Source: Calliphora vicina
Taxonomy: Eukaryota; Arthropoda; Insecta; Diptera; Calliphoridae
Assembly (NCBI RefSeq): GCF_958450345.1
Contig: NC_088784.1
Coordinates: 40,672,278 to 40,736,277, forward strand
DNA length: 64,000 bases
Direction: 5' to 3'
In this document: positions 1-12,200 of the stretch, one piece after another
Layout of the letters: each line of letters starts with the position of its first letter
Numbering within the stretch: position 1 is the stretch's first letter
The notes under the pieces: model-generated
The model's database searches: none
The model's input: the letters and a program-made list of their open reading frames with translations, nothing else
What the model was told of the DNA's origin: nothing
Made by a program: the position numbers and the translations under genes

Positions 1-536
1 CTTTCTAAAGAATATTAATAAATGTGTTGTTATCGGGAAAGATTTAAATCCGTTATTAGCAAAAAAGCAGAATAGACTAAAATGTTAATTTTCAAATGCG
101 AATAAATCGTAAACTATAAGAGATAATAAGCAATGTTTTTTGTATATCTCTTCTAGTAGATTTCTTTCAAATCGAATCGAGAACAAAAATTTGGCATCAT
201 TTTTAATATACCCTAGGTGCCTAATTTTGGGGCATTGTGGCCCCTTGGTCTTTTAAGCTCAAATAAATAAATTTATCAACCATCCTCTATAGCCATCGGG
301 CTATCCGTTTAGGAGTTACAGATTTATTTATACTTTTTTTAAGTTCCCCCACTGTGCGATATGAAAGAGACCTTGACCTTTCGATAGAGAAATCTGAGCT
401 GCTAGCATCTAGACTCCAAGAAAGAAATCTTTTAACTCAAGGAACGAAAATCTCATTTTAATGCGGTTGTGAAAAAGAACTTCTTCCATTTTTTAGCTCA
501 GAAAATGATGTAGTCTTTTGTAATGACATTAGCGGC
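1..536. other. Unassigned AT-rich DNA
   Basis: No gene recognised. A stretch at 361-417 (starts GAAAGAGACCTTGACC) recurs with few changes at 3776-3829, so at least part is dispersed repeat. Confidence 0.4.
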
Positions 537-712
537 CATAGAATAAACACATAGAACGGAAGGAGATAGTAATATATATGGAAAAATTACTCTCTTTTCA
601 CACATACGGGTGATACAATAAGAAAATACATGCAATACATTCTCATGAATTAAGTTTTTGACAACAGACTTAGGTTTTTGGCTCTCAGTTACCTATCTAG
701 TTGTTGTCTGTG
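537..712. mobile_element. hAT-like MITE, 176 bp, copy 1
   Basis: Flanked by an exact 8-bp direct repeat TTAGCGGC (529-536 and 713-720). Ends are CATAGA and TCTGTG (an inverted pair with one mismatch). A copy of the same length lies at 43983-44158 with a different 8-bp duplication. Eight-base duplications are characteristic of hAT transposases. No coding capacity. Confidence 0.75.
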
Positions 713-720
713 TTAGCGGC

Positions 721-3700
721 CTTTTAACGAAAATTTGACTCTCAAACTACAAAGCTAGATATTGGTAATAAACTGCAGCTTAGCATATTGCTGATTCTAC
801 GAAATTAAAAGAGGAGTATCAAAACGTAGATCTTGTTTTAAAAATAACTTTAGTACTCTAATCGCCAATGGATTATATACGTCGATTTACACATGAAATT
901 GGGGCTTATGTGAAGGCAATAATAAATTTGATATTTAATGAAAGATAACGATTTCATACATTCAATGAATGATTTAGAAGCTTTAAAAATCATGGATATA
1001 ATGTGAGCATAAAAATACACTATCTGCACAGTCATTTAGATAAGTTTCTTGAAAATCTTATTTTCGGATCAAAAATCTGTAACTTTTGAAAGAATTAATA
1101 TTTTTGTAAGATTTTGTATTTCAATTTGTATTTTGAATCACAAAAATCGAATAATTTTTTTTTAATTTTTTTCTATAGAGAAAAAACTCGGCTTATATTT
1201 GCTAAAGTTATAAAACTTTTTCGAAAAAGTACGAATAAATTATCCTTGTAAATTAAAAACTGTAGAAATATTTTTTTTTGTATAGTTTTTTTATTCATAT
1301 GCGCTGGTGGAGAAAATACTATAAAAGGTGTTAATAAAAAGACGAATAACTTTTACAATTTTCATCCGATTTGAAAAATTAAAACCATGTTTTGTTGAGA
1401 ACTAACAATATATTAGATTGGTATATATTTTTATAAGTTTTCATATTAAAAAAAGCAATGAAAAGCAACTAAAATCAAAAAAGTTGATAATTTTTTTTTA
1501 TATATTTCTGAGTTGCTCAACATTTTTGCTTATAGGCACGAAAATTCAGCTAGTTTTGATATATTTTAAAGATAATAAGTTAAACTTTAATTCTATGTTA
1601 AGCCAAAAAACATATATTTCAAATGAATAAATTTCAAATCTGCTAACAATGTACACAAAATTCATAATACAAATAGAATCTGGTATAACAATCCTAAAAC
1701 AAATAACTATAAATATTAAAAATATGACCTTCAATATGGTATAATTTTAACTCCCAAAATCTTTAAAGTCGAAAGTAGTGTTTGCTGTCGCCATTTTCGA
1801 ATACTTCTGTTGACGTAATAACTATAATTTCTGCAAATAATTATTTCTGGACATCTTAGCTTTACGATAAAACTTGTTTTATGGTTAATTTCAAACATTT
1901 GCAAAAATCAGTTATATTATCCATGCACAGTGGAAAATCTAAGAAACATGTTTCTGATCTGTAAAATTATTTAATAAAATGTTGTAAAATCGTTTATTTT
2001 CGTTCTTTACCCCTGCAATTTCTCGAACACTACACGAAGCACTGAAAAAAGTATACAGTTAAAATTAGAATATCGAATCATATCATATAAAATCAGTTTT
2101 AGATCTGGCAGCAACAAAATCATTGTAGACCGGTTTTATAGATAAATTTTTAGAAAACACAGTGAAACTACGAACTTTAATAAAGGGAAGATAATAACGG
2201 GAAGATAACATTAAATGTAATATACTTCGCGAATACTGCAATATTAATGTAACACTTAATACACTTAATGTAACAAAATGTGTTAATTGTGAATAATTGA
2301 AACCAGCCGCATACTCAATTCAAACATAACAAAAGACCTAAGACACAAACTGATTATTAAACACTCCCACTAACAACAAACACAAAACCGATACATTCAC
2401 ACATGTCAATATCATCAAATAACTGTCAATACTAATAAACATAAACTCATTGATAAGGGTATGGGCAAACATGTCTCCATTCAAAATAAGTGTGCGAGTG
2501 AGAGAGAGAGAGCGAAAGAATTCATGTATATAACTCGCACCAAAAAGAAAATACTCTTAGCAGTTCAAAAATGCCATGCGCAACTCCGCCCACAAACACT
2601 AAATATTTTATATAGACAGCAACCAATAGCAGAGAGTATATAAACACAGAAAAATATACAGCTATTTACCAAATTCAATTACGGTACTATTAAGTCTCTA
2701 CTTGGATTTAATTAACACAACACAATTTCTCTTTACGAGTGTGTACTTATGTATGAATGTATGTACATACATTTAGATACGAGTTCGAGTGTAAAAACAA
2801 ATCTACATGTTATAAATGATTTAAAATGACAAACAACACTACTGCGAAATGGCATTTTAAATGAGTGAAAATGAAACACCAACTACCTGTATTTAGTTTA
2901 TTTATTTACTTTTTTTTGTGGGTTTATTTGTGCTCTGAGTAGTTTTTTTTTTGTTCAGTTCATGTTGTCCTTTTTGCATGTCCTTAAAAAAGCTTTCAAC
3001 ACAATTCTCAGCATTGAATTAAATGCATAATTTATGCGACTTTGTTAACTTTTTTGTGGGGGGTTTTGTTCGTTTTGTTGCCATGAGAGTGTTTTCAATA
3101 TTCTATTGTTGCTGAACTGTATATTTGTGTGACGATTTGTTGATTGTCCACTTTATGGTTGTGACATAAAGTTTGTATGGATTTTAACGAAATATACCTA
3201 TATGTACATGCAAACATAAGTATGTACCTACCTATTTAAGTATCATTTATGTGTGTAAATACGTAATACATGTACATTTAGTAAAGCGCTTGTAATGGTC
3301 TTTTATTGTAGAAAGTCGTTTGAGATGTTTATTATACAAGGTTTTTGTTTTTACAGTATTTTTGTTTATAGCTACCTAATTGTTAATTATTAAAGTTAAG
3401 TTTTAAAGTACATATTTCAATTAATAGCTTTTTAATTACAAAAAAAAAAAGAAATCAAAACAAACATTTGGTGAAGGTCATGTAGGTGTAATAGATATTA
3501 AAATTTATTGGAAATTTTTAAATTTTCGTAAAAATCTGACAAAATATGTTTTATATTTTTTTAATTACCAAAAAAAAATTAGACAATTTTTTTTCGGCTG
3601 TGCAGGGTCTCACATACCCACCACTAATGCAATGTATGTATGTTGACTAAAATTTAAACTTTTATTCGATTAAAATAAAACTAAAATAATTGGCAATCCT

Positions 3701-3775
3701 ATTCTATTTAAGTGGTAACAAGCGATTTTTATGTGTTAAATGCCTTAAATTTTTTTACAAGATGCCTTAAGCGAC
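721..3775. other. Gene-free AT-rich stretch
   Basis: Nothing recognised as a gene. It includes a (GA)n run near 2500-2512 and several ACATACAT-type simple tracts (2745-2770, 3195-3235). Open frames here are short and without family features. Confidence 0.4.
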
Positions 3776-3831
3776 ATGAAAAAGACCTTGACCTTTCGAT
3801 AGAGTGATCTGAAATGCTAGCATCTAGACTA

Positions 3832-5688
3832 GGGTGGACAAAAGTTGGATTTTGGCCATTCTCATCCCCAGTTTGGTGAACATTGGTAAAAAAATTTTAG
3901 GTAAATCGGTTGGGGTTAAGACCTTCTGAAGTTTTGAGATGCATTTACAAGGGGAAAATTAATTTTTTTCAGTTTTTGTAAAAATTTTGCCATTAAAAAA
4001 TTACTTTTCCAATTTAATTTAAAAGAATAGAAATTTGTACGTAATTGTCGTTCTAATAAGATATAAAAGACAAAAATTGGTTAAAAAATGTTAAAGTTAT
4101 TAAAAAATCGCCAGGCCATTAACGAGTCTCAGGGTACTAGAACAAGAAATGTATGAACAAAATTAACATATTTTGGGAAATATTAAAATAAAAGCTTATT
4201 TTTACTTAAAATATATCCATATTTACTTATATATGAGTTTTTGTCTTCGTTGGATATCGTTAACCTATTCCCAGGTATGATCAAAAAAATTTAATTTTTT
4301 TAACGGCAGTTTCAAAATTTCATTTTAAAATTTTTAAAAATTTTGTTAAACAAATTTCAGAATTTTTTGATCATCTCATTGGGATTCATTGAGAATATAA
4401 TAATCGTCTATACCTAATATTAATTGAATTTAACTTCAGAATTGAAGTTGGCATTGATGCAATGTGGATTTAAACATTAGGGATGCAACCCCTTTGAACA
4501 CTTTTTGCTTTCAAGCTTCAGAAAAATTAGTTTTTGAATTATTGACTAAAGGTAGGGTCACACATGGCAAATATTTGCTCAAAAAAGCGTAACCTCTTTT
4601 TTAACACAAATTGGTTTGACGTGTTTACTCTTAAAATTGTTTTGTAAGATCAAACAGCATCAAATAAAATAAAACTATTTTTTTTTTGAATCATCCAAAT
4701 TAAAATAAGTTTTATTAAGTGATTACGTCTTTTTCGTCAAATATTTGTCATGTGTGACCCTACCTTAATATGTATTGAAATTAACTTTAGTTTAAGGAAA
4801 CAAATTAAGATCACAGTAACAGTTTATATTTTCAAAATTTATTTTCTGTTAATATTCATATTTTCTGTATTGCCGGCCTTCGTCCGGTCGAAGGACTTTA
4901 AACTCTAGGGGGTATCGAACACCGGCTTCGCTAATATCAGTTTTTCTGTATATCAAAATTTTCTGAAGTACTGTCATATAAATTCAAAAGGAATTTTTGG
5001 TTCACAATATTAGTAAACAGTACCATATTACATATCATATTAAAGGTATTGTTTTCCAAATATATGAGAAATGTACTATTATATGTATTGACTTTAAAAA
5101 TCTATAACTCTTAAACTAAGAGAGATCTTATAATTATGAGAGCTATCAACCCCAAAAAAATTATAAAAATGCAAGCTGTTTCGCTGATCTTGATTTATGT
5201 CACAGGGCAGTTTTGAACGGCAACTTTTTTTCTTATAACGTTTATATACAAAAATACCATTAACAGTTCCATTTTCTTTATACATAATAAATTCGATTTT
5301 TTTTTATTAAGAAAAACCATAAACATTAACTGAAAAAACTAGCGAAAGTTGTTGACGATGCTAGAAAATAAGGTTGACATGTGAAAAATTCGGTTAAGGG
5401 TCGGAAAAAATTGTTCAAACCCCTATAAATTCACTATTTTATGGACTTGACAGCAAGACTTTAAAACTATCATGCAAATTAAGTACAAATCAAAAGTTAT
5501 GAAAATGAAATTTATATTTTATCAACAATTTTTAGTTTAATCATTTTATTGAGGATTTTTAAAATTTAGTTTTAATTTATATTTTAGGCCAATTGAGGCT
5601 TAGTCAAAATAATTTTTATTAAGTAATAAAAACATATATCTTATCTTTTTTTGTGAAAGTAGTGCTGTTAGAATGGAGTTGTCCACCC
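3832..5688. mobile_element. Candidate non-autonomous element with GGGTGGACAA ends
   Basis: Begins TA-GGGTGGACAA (TA at 3830-3831) and ends TTGTCCACCC at 5688, a 10-bp inverted match. The right flank reads AA where TA would be expected. No open frame of note. A Harbinger-like MITE is nested at 4550-4765. A short GC-rich patch at 4873-4935 stands out and is unexplained. Boundaries rest on the short inverted ends only. Confidence 0.4.
4550..4765. mobile_element. PIF/Harbinger-like MITE with TAA duplication, copy A
   Basis: Ends AGGTAGGGTCACACATG and its inverse; flanked by TAA at 4547-4549 and 4766-4768. Two relatives occur at 37728 and 50146, in the opposite orientation. Three-base TWA duplications are typical of PIF/Harbinger. 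Confidence 0.7.
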
Positions 5689-5749
5689 AATTCAAATTAA
5701 TAGAACAATGGCCAAAATACTACTTAGAAATGTATTTGCGATTGTATAA

Positions 5750-5882
5750 ATAAATGATTAACCATATTATGGTTACCACAATCATGTAAATAGTTACTAT
5801 GACTATCATATGGTTAAAAAACTTTTAAAAATGTTGAAATGATATTTTATAAAATATAACTATATTTTTTCTCTGCGTGTAA
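5750..5882. mobile_element. Half copy of the CACGCAGAGAAAA MITE
   Basis: Resembles the right half of the element at 10075-10417, including the shared string CATATTATGGTTACCAC and the terminal TTTTTTCTCTGCGTG. The other half is not found here. Confidence 0.55.
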
Positions 5883-7484
5883 GTGAATATCTTTGCTTAA
5901 TTTCAACAATATATGTAATTTCGTTTGTGCTAAACCAATTTTATCATATACTGTCCAGTTTTATGTGAAAATTCTGGAATTTGAGCCAAACCAAATTTCC
6001 AATTCAACTTATACGTCATTTGAAATACCTTGAATATAATATTTCTATATTTTATTATATTGTTAAGGGAAAATTTTGGTTCTAACCGTTTTTTTTTGTT
6101 TAACTATTGTTTTCGTGTTATACTGTTATTTCGAGATATACTGTTATTTAGGTGCCCCACTCGACAGTTTTCTTTCACAAAATATCCTGTCTCGTTTGCT
6201 TCTCTCCAATTCTAGCCAACAAACAGAAAATTTGTCATTCCAAATTTTGAAGCTTAAGATAAAAAAATGCTTAATTTGTTTTGAAAGAGACATTTTTCAA
6301 ATCAAATTTAACAAAATTATACCATTATCAGAAGTTTTAAGTATCTTAATAATAAATTTAAGTCGACCTACCAGAAATGTTACTTTTCTTGTTTTAAAAA
6401 ACACTATAGTGTTTTTGTTACACATTTTTGATTGTGATAACCAATTTTTTATTGCTAATAAAATGATATAGCTGAAAAATGTTGGTTGGTTTGAAAAATT
6501 TAAATCGTAGTTCTTCTATGTCAATTGATTTTCTATTTTCATTTGATTGCACAAATATTGCAGAATGACAAATCAGAATCAATAAATCGATCCAATGTGG
6601 AATTAATTCCGTATTTCGTTTCTTCAGAAAATATTTATTTTTAAATACACTATTGTTTTATTGATGGGAAGATATAGGGTATGACTCAAAAGGGTTCCTA
6701 GTGTCCATGAACTGAGAAGAATATTGGAATAATTGATTTTCACTCAGATAAGATTAGAAATTAAATGTTATCTTTATGACAACAAAAAAAATCAACACCT
6801 CTCTTTTCCAAAACATGATGTCTTAAAAATCATTATAACTCTATTCTTAATGAGTTGAATATAAATTTTAAACTTTACAACAAACTGTTTTTCTCTTGTT
6901 TTTATAGTTGAAATCTGTGCATTATATTTCACAATTTATACGGCACACAGAATAGACACTAACAAAATTTAAAAATGTATGCATGGATATTGCATAACAT
7001 GTAAATCAGTTTATTCAATTGAATACAAACAAATTCTAAGAGTAAAATTAAAAAAAAATAACACAATTGGCATTGTAGTATCCAGAAAAAACACGAATAA
7101 CCCATTAGTGCCACAATCGGTAAGTAACCACAAGCAAAATCACAGACATCACAAAAAATCCATAATATTGCAATGCAAAATCGGGCATTTTACATGAACA
7201 CAGTCAAACAACGTTGCACATCTGAAATATACCTACATACATTCATTTATAAAAATATATATACGAGTAAAGACATGGGTCTGTTTACAATCAAGCGTAC
7301 TTGGTCATGAATATAGGAACCCATGCTCCGCCTTTTTCAAGTAAATATATACTCAAAACCTGTAATAAATACCAGCACACACATATATAATTTTTATTCT
7401 CTCTCTCTTACTCTCAATATGTACACCATTAACTCTGACTATAAACAAAATAAAACACCATAAAAACACAACCACCACCACACT
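5883..7484. other. Gene-free AT-rich stretch
   Basis: A 131-codon frame at 6076-6471 has no recognisable domain and looks like chance in AT-rich DNA. A small palindrome, AAACACTATAGTGTTT, lies near 6400. Nothing else supported. Confidence 0.35.
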
Positions 7485-7881
7485 ACTACACCATTTCCAA
7501 TTTCACCTCAGAAGTTTCTAATTATATTTCAGAAATTTCCAATTATATTTCAAAATTTTCAATTATATTTAAAAAATTTCAAATTTTCAAAAAAATATTT
7601 CAGAATTTCCCATTTAGATTTTACAATTTTCTAATTGTGTTTCAGAAACTTCCATTATCATTTCAGAATTTTCTAATTGTATTTCAGAATTTTCCATCTG
7701 CATTTCAGAATTTTTCAATTATATTTCTGAAATTCCATTTGTATTGCTATTAGAATACAAATTGAATTTTCTTAAATGCAATTAGAAAATTCTGAAATTC
7801 TAATGGAAGTTTCTGAAACACAATTAGAAAATTGTAAAATCTAAATGGGAACTTCTGAGACAAAATTGGAAATGGTGTAGT
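7485..7881. mobile_element. Foldback element with internal ~21-bp repeats, copy 1
   Basis: The outer arms are inverted: ACTACACCATTTCCAATTT from 7485 and its complement ending at 7881. Inside, a unit built on ATTTCAGAATTTTC and AATTGTATTTCAGA repeats, then reappears inverted, so the whole could fold into a long hairpin. A relative is at 43381-43605. Confidence 0.6.
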
Positions 7882-9155
7882 GCTTTGAGTAGAGGCATTA
7901 AATTGTCATCATCATCGTTGATATTGTGGGCACCATCAGATCGAATGGCTTGGGAAGGAGAACCAGTGTATGTATCTGTGTGTAGTGAAAATGAGCCTTT
8001 TACAACTGAGAGTGTATGAGTTTGTGTATGGATGTGTGTTTTTGTGTGGGCGCCATTTATCACCTCTCACTTGCATATTTAAACAAGTACATACTCACAC
8101 ACTATGGAAATAAAGATTTATGCTCTTTTGTTGTTGTGCTTTAGCTCGCATTATGCCCTCATTACATTGGCCACATGCAGTGGACGGACCCAAACCGTAC
8201 TCGAACTCGGTGTGTGCTTTATGTGTGTTTTTGTTGGTGTGTGTGTGCGTATTGTATTTGTTGTTGTTGAATGTGATTCCGGTATGCTGCTGTCCCAATC
8301 CCATTGCGCTTAAACAAAAACGAGAATACAAAATGTTCAAGTAATAATGATGATGATAATGGTTGTGGCACCACCAGTCTTGGGTTGTCGTTCGTAAGCA
8401 CCAGACGTGTATTTGTTTGTTCTTAAAAAGTACTCGCTTGCTCGCTCACACGCTCGAAAATTTCGTTACGGGTTTGGCACCTCTGCCTAGTGTTTTTTGT
8501 AATTTGTACTTGTTGTACATACATAGATACAAGTTGGGGTTTTTTTATACACTACAAATACTTTTACATACCAAACAACTATGAAAACAATGAATCATTA
8601 TTAAGAGTCCCATTTGAAGACCCTCTATTATCAGCATCATCATACGCCACCATACGCATCATCATCATCGCAGTCGTTATTATTATCTGTGCTCTGTCGT
8701 TTTGTGTATTTTTGAACGCTTTAGAGCTGCTGTTTGGTCTAGTAACGCCTTTTAAAGTGCGTTTTCGGTTGTTATTTGTGTAACCAAATACATATTTGGT
8801 TGAGCTGTGCTGTTGAAGTGCGCTTGGTTGACTTGCTACATCTGGAGGCTGTTATTTAGTCAATCATTGGTGCTCATTCTATATGGACGTAAAAAAGTTT
8901 GCGTTATAAACAAAATAAATAAAAGAAATAAAATATTTATAGAATAATTATGAATAAAATTAATAATTGTGTATGATTCCAAAATGTGTACAAGTGTAAA
9001 AGGACACTAAATGTGTTGTAGTTTACCTAAAAAAATATATAATTGTTACAAACAAATTTTAAAACTAAACAAATGTGTTTTAGAAAAAAATAATTAAACG
9101 GTTTTAAAATTCATTGATACAAACATCTATTAAACAAGTGTTAAAGTGTTAAGCC
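7882..9155 (+). promoter_or_regulatory. Region upstream of Oaz exon 1 (candidate 5' UTR/promoter)
   Basis: This stretch is less AT-rich than its surroundings and holds GT/CA microsatellite (about 8205-8260), ATC/CAT runs (8630-8680) and no recognised TE. Its position before coding exon 1 makes it the likely place of the Oaz 5' UTR or promoter. I could not identify a TATA box or a convincing start site, so this rests on position only. Confidence 0.3.
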
Positions 9156-9249
9156 ATGATGGCTTTAAAAATGTTATACCGTGGGCCCAGTTCAAGACTA
9201 GAAAATCTTATTGAAAAAATTCAAGCAACCAAGGAAATTGTTAATGCCG
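9156..9249 (+). CDS. Oaz: Oaz coding exon 1
   Basis: A 94-nt exon encoding 31 residues plus one base, beginning MMALKMLYRGPSSR. The codon block TAA-GCC-ATG at 9150-9158 puts a stop two codons before the ATG, so translation cannot start further upstream in this frame. The donor is GTAATT at 9250. The final G joins AC of exon 2 to make an Asp codon, keeping the frame open into MYSTHTSSS. From memory, Drosophila Oaz begins almost identically, which supports this tiny exon. A second in-frame ATG follows at once (Met-Met), so either could initiate. Any 5' untranslated exon cannot be placed. Confidence 0.85.
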
Positions 9250-12200
9250 GTAATTATTTACTAATTATAATTTATTTTCAATCTCTAAACACACAACTTT
9301 TACTAATCAACCGAATGAGTAAAGGAATTTTTTAATTCAATATACATATTATTGTTGTTGTAAATTCTATATTCATTATTATTATTATTGTGTTTTCTTA
9401 AATACAATACATATGCAATAATAAAAAAAAAATATTAACCAAATTGTACAATAAAATAGAGATCAAATATCTTTCAGATAAAATGAGTTTTTGCAAAAAT
9501 AAATTAAACTGCTTTTATTAAATTTTAGTTGTAAAAAACTTGCTCGCTTGCTTAATTTATTATACTTAGCAGAAGAAATTGTTTAACTGCGTAAACCAAC
9601 ATACAACAGGACATATCGTTACCTTAATATAGAAAGGCCCTAACTCCTGTTTTTTCTTTGTAAGCCCAGATTTTCATTTTTTCATATGCCATAATTAGCT
9701 CATATATCATAATTAGCCAAAAAATGTCGACTTAAAAAAACACGAGTTAGGGCCTTTCTATATTAAGGTAACGATATGTATTTAATTCTACAGGAATTGT
9801 TTACACATCAATACAGTATTATTTATGTTCTGAAATTAGCGTTAGCTTAGAGTGCATATATGCCAAGTTCTTTAATTTTGTCTATAATTTTTATATTATT
9901 TCTATTTCTAATATCCATTGCAGATACACTAACCATTTTTAGATTATCAAATATTTTATTATATTTTATATTATTTTTTAAAATGTTTAGCTTGTATTTT
10001 AAAACATTTGTACAATATAAATTCATTCAAAGTATTGGCCATTGTTGGCTATAACCTTTTCCCATCTTTCTGCGCGCAGAGAAAAAAATATAGTTGTGCA
10101 TGTTTACTGTAACCATTTCAACATTGTAAACAAGTATATGTTTGTGATAACCACTTTTATGATAAAGGCCTTACCATATTATGTTGTTCTCGGATTATGG
10201 ATATCATAATCTGAAAACAACATATTATGATATAATGTTTCATCATAAAAATGGTTGTCACAAACATATACTTGTTTACTGTAACCATATATATGGTTGA
10301 TACAATCATGTGAATCGTAAATTAATCATATTATGGTTACCACAATCATGTAAATAGTTACAGTGACTATGTTGAAATGGTTACAGTAATCATGCACAAC
10401 TATATTTTTTCTCTGCGTGTGGCAACAAATGGATTCCGAGCCAAAAGAACTGCTCACCTTTTGAGGTCAAGAACGAATCAAGCCCATATCGAATACTTTG
10501 TTTCAAAGTGAAGCGTATCCTAGATATGACCCTTTATGCCCATAATTTCAACAAATAGATATCTATCAGTGCTTAGTTGCTTATGGGGTAAAGATATTTG
10601 GTAATTTTTGACCATAGATATTGATTTGAAATTAATGTCAAGATACCTTTTAGGTAAATGTAACTGCTGGGTATTTTATACAGTAGATATCTATTTGTAA
10701 AAATTATGGGCATTATTCCCACCAAATACAGAGAATTATCTTATCGCTATTTGGTTTTGATTCGGCTGGTTGGGCTTCACATAATCTCTTACGCTTCGGG
10801 TTATCGTAAACGATAAATTTTTCATCGCAAGTAATGATTCGCTGCAAAAAGATTTTCTTGTATAGCGTTCAAGCATCATTTCGGACATGCTAAATCATCT
10901 ATCAAGGTCTCTCGGCTTCAATTCGTATGGTACCCAATTTCCCTACATTTGGACGAATACTGCTGCTCGCAAATGTTTTGAAATTTAAGCTTGGTCTTCA
11001 AACTTTTTTGGATGGCGATCACCACTTCTGAACCGCACAAACCATCTCACGTACGTTGAAACCGATGGAACATATTCAGTGGCACTTTTTTGCAAATTAA
11101 AGAAGTAAAGCAAAACTCTCGTTAGTATATAATTCGACATATTCGAAGCAAAAAAATTGGTTGTTTACTCTATAATGTTGTGAGAATATATGACCCTTCA
11201 AAATGACAAAAAAAACACACTTGGCTAGTTTATGTTTAATTACGTAGTTATACGATGTTCTTGATACGTTAAATATGCAATTAATAACTGAAATTTGCAA
11301 AAATGGACTTACCACTTCTTCACTCTCAGTCATATCAACAAGAAAAAAATCTTTTTGTATGGTAACCTAAATATACGGTGTTTTAAATTGTGACATTTTA
11401 ATATAATAACTATCCCTGCAATCTATTTTTATCAAGTATGGCTACCGTAACCGCTAATCCACCGTTATTCCTAAAATAACGTTACCAAAATAATGGAAAT
11501 TACCGTTATCTCTAAAACTATGAAAATAAAAATTAATTGCTTTAAAATTTGGTCTGAATATGGATTTCAAACATTTTGAGTATATTAATACTAAAAAAAC
11601 AGCATTATCTTCTTCTTGAGGTATTTTTTAATGAAAATATCACAAAGTGTAATGCCACCATAAAGTATTTTTTTATATGAACCCAATTATTTACAACTTT
11701 CGAAGTGAACATAAGCTCACACGAAATTGAGAGTTTCTAAAATGAATAATAGATGAATTTCCTTCGATTTCAAGTATGATTTTTATACCCTTCACCTTCG
11801 TGAGATGGGTATATATAAGTTTGTCATTCCGTTTTTAATTTCCATAATATAATTTTTCGACCCTATAAAGTATATATATTCTGTATCCTTATAGATAGCG
11901 GAGTCGATTAAGCCATGTCCGTCTGTCTGTCTGTTGAAATCAACTTTCCGAAGCCCCCAAATAACTTACATACACGATTCATACATCAATTTCTCCCGAA
12001 TTCTTCCGGCTCAGTTGCTATTTAAAATAATTTTTAATATTTATGTTTATGAGTTGACTTTTAACTTGAGTTCCTCCAAACGTCATAAATAGAATCCGAT
12101 ATAACTTTAAAATAAGTCGAACCAGGCTTTTTTACCGTTACCAAAATAGCTGCAATTTCCGTTACCGCTATTTTATAAACAATTGTAAAATATGAAAATC

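Larger units (their letters stand above)
10024..11090 (-). pseudogene. Mariner transposase remnant, broken by two MITEs
   Basis: Minus-strand pieces read as a mariner-family transposase. The C-terminal piece at 10024-10070 gives PERWEKVIANNGQYFE-stop. The piece at 10418-10533 gives SKGEQFFWLGIHLLP. The piece at about 10720-11000 contains TCDEKFIVYDNPKRKR, the region of the first catalytic Asp. Frames are shifted and the segment between the first Asp and the C-terminus is mostly lost. MITEs at 10075-10417 and 10537-10712 interrupt it. It cannot make a working transposase. Mariner family is confident, subfamily is not. Confidence 0.75.

Noticed and set aside
6076..6471. 131-codon open frame
   Set aside because: Highly AT-rich, Leu/Ile/Phe/Asn-dominated translation with no domain or homologue pattern; consistent with chance.
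11097..11333. Minus-strand frame MTESEEVV with a GTAAGT just after its first codons, resembling a first coding exon
   Set aside because: No downstream exon or family similarity found; a single donor-like site is weak evidence. It lies next to the mariner remnant.
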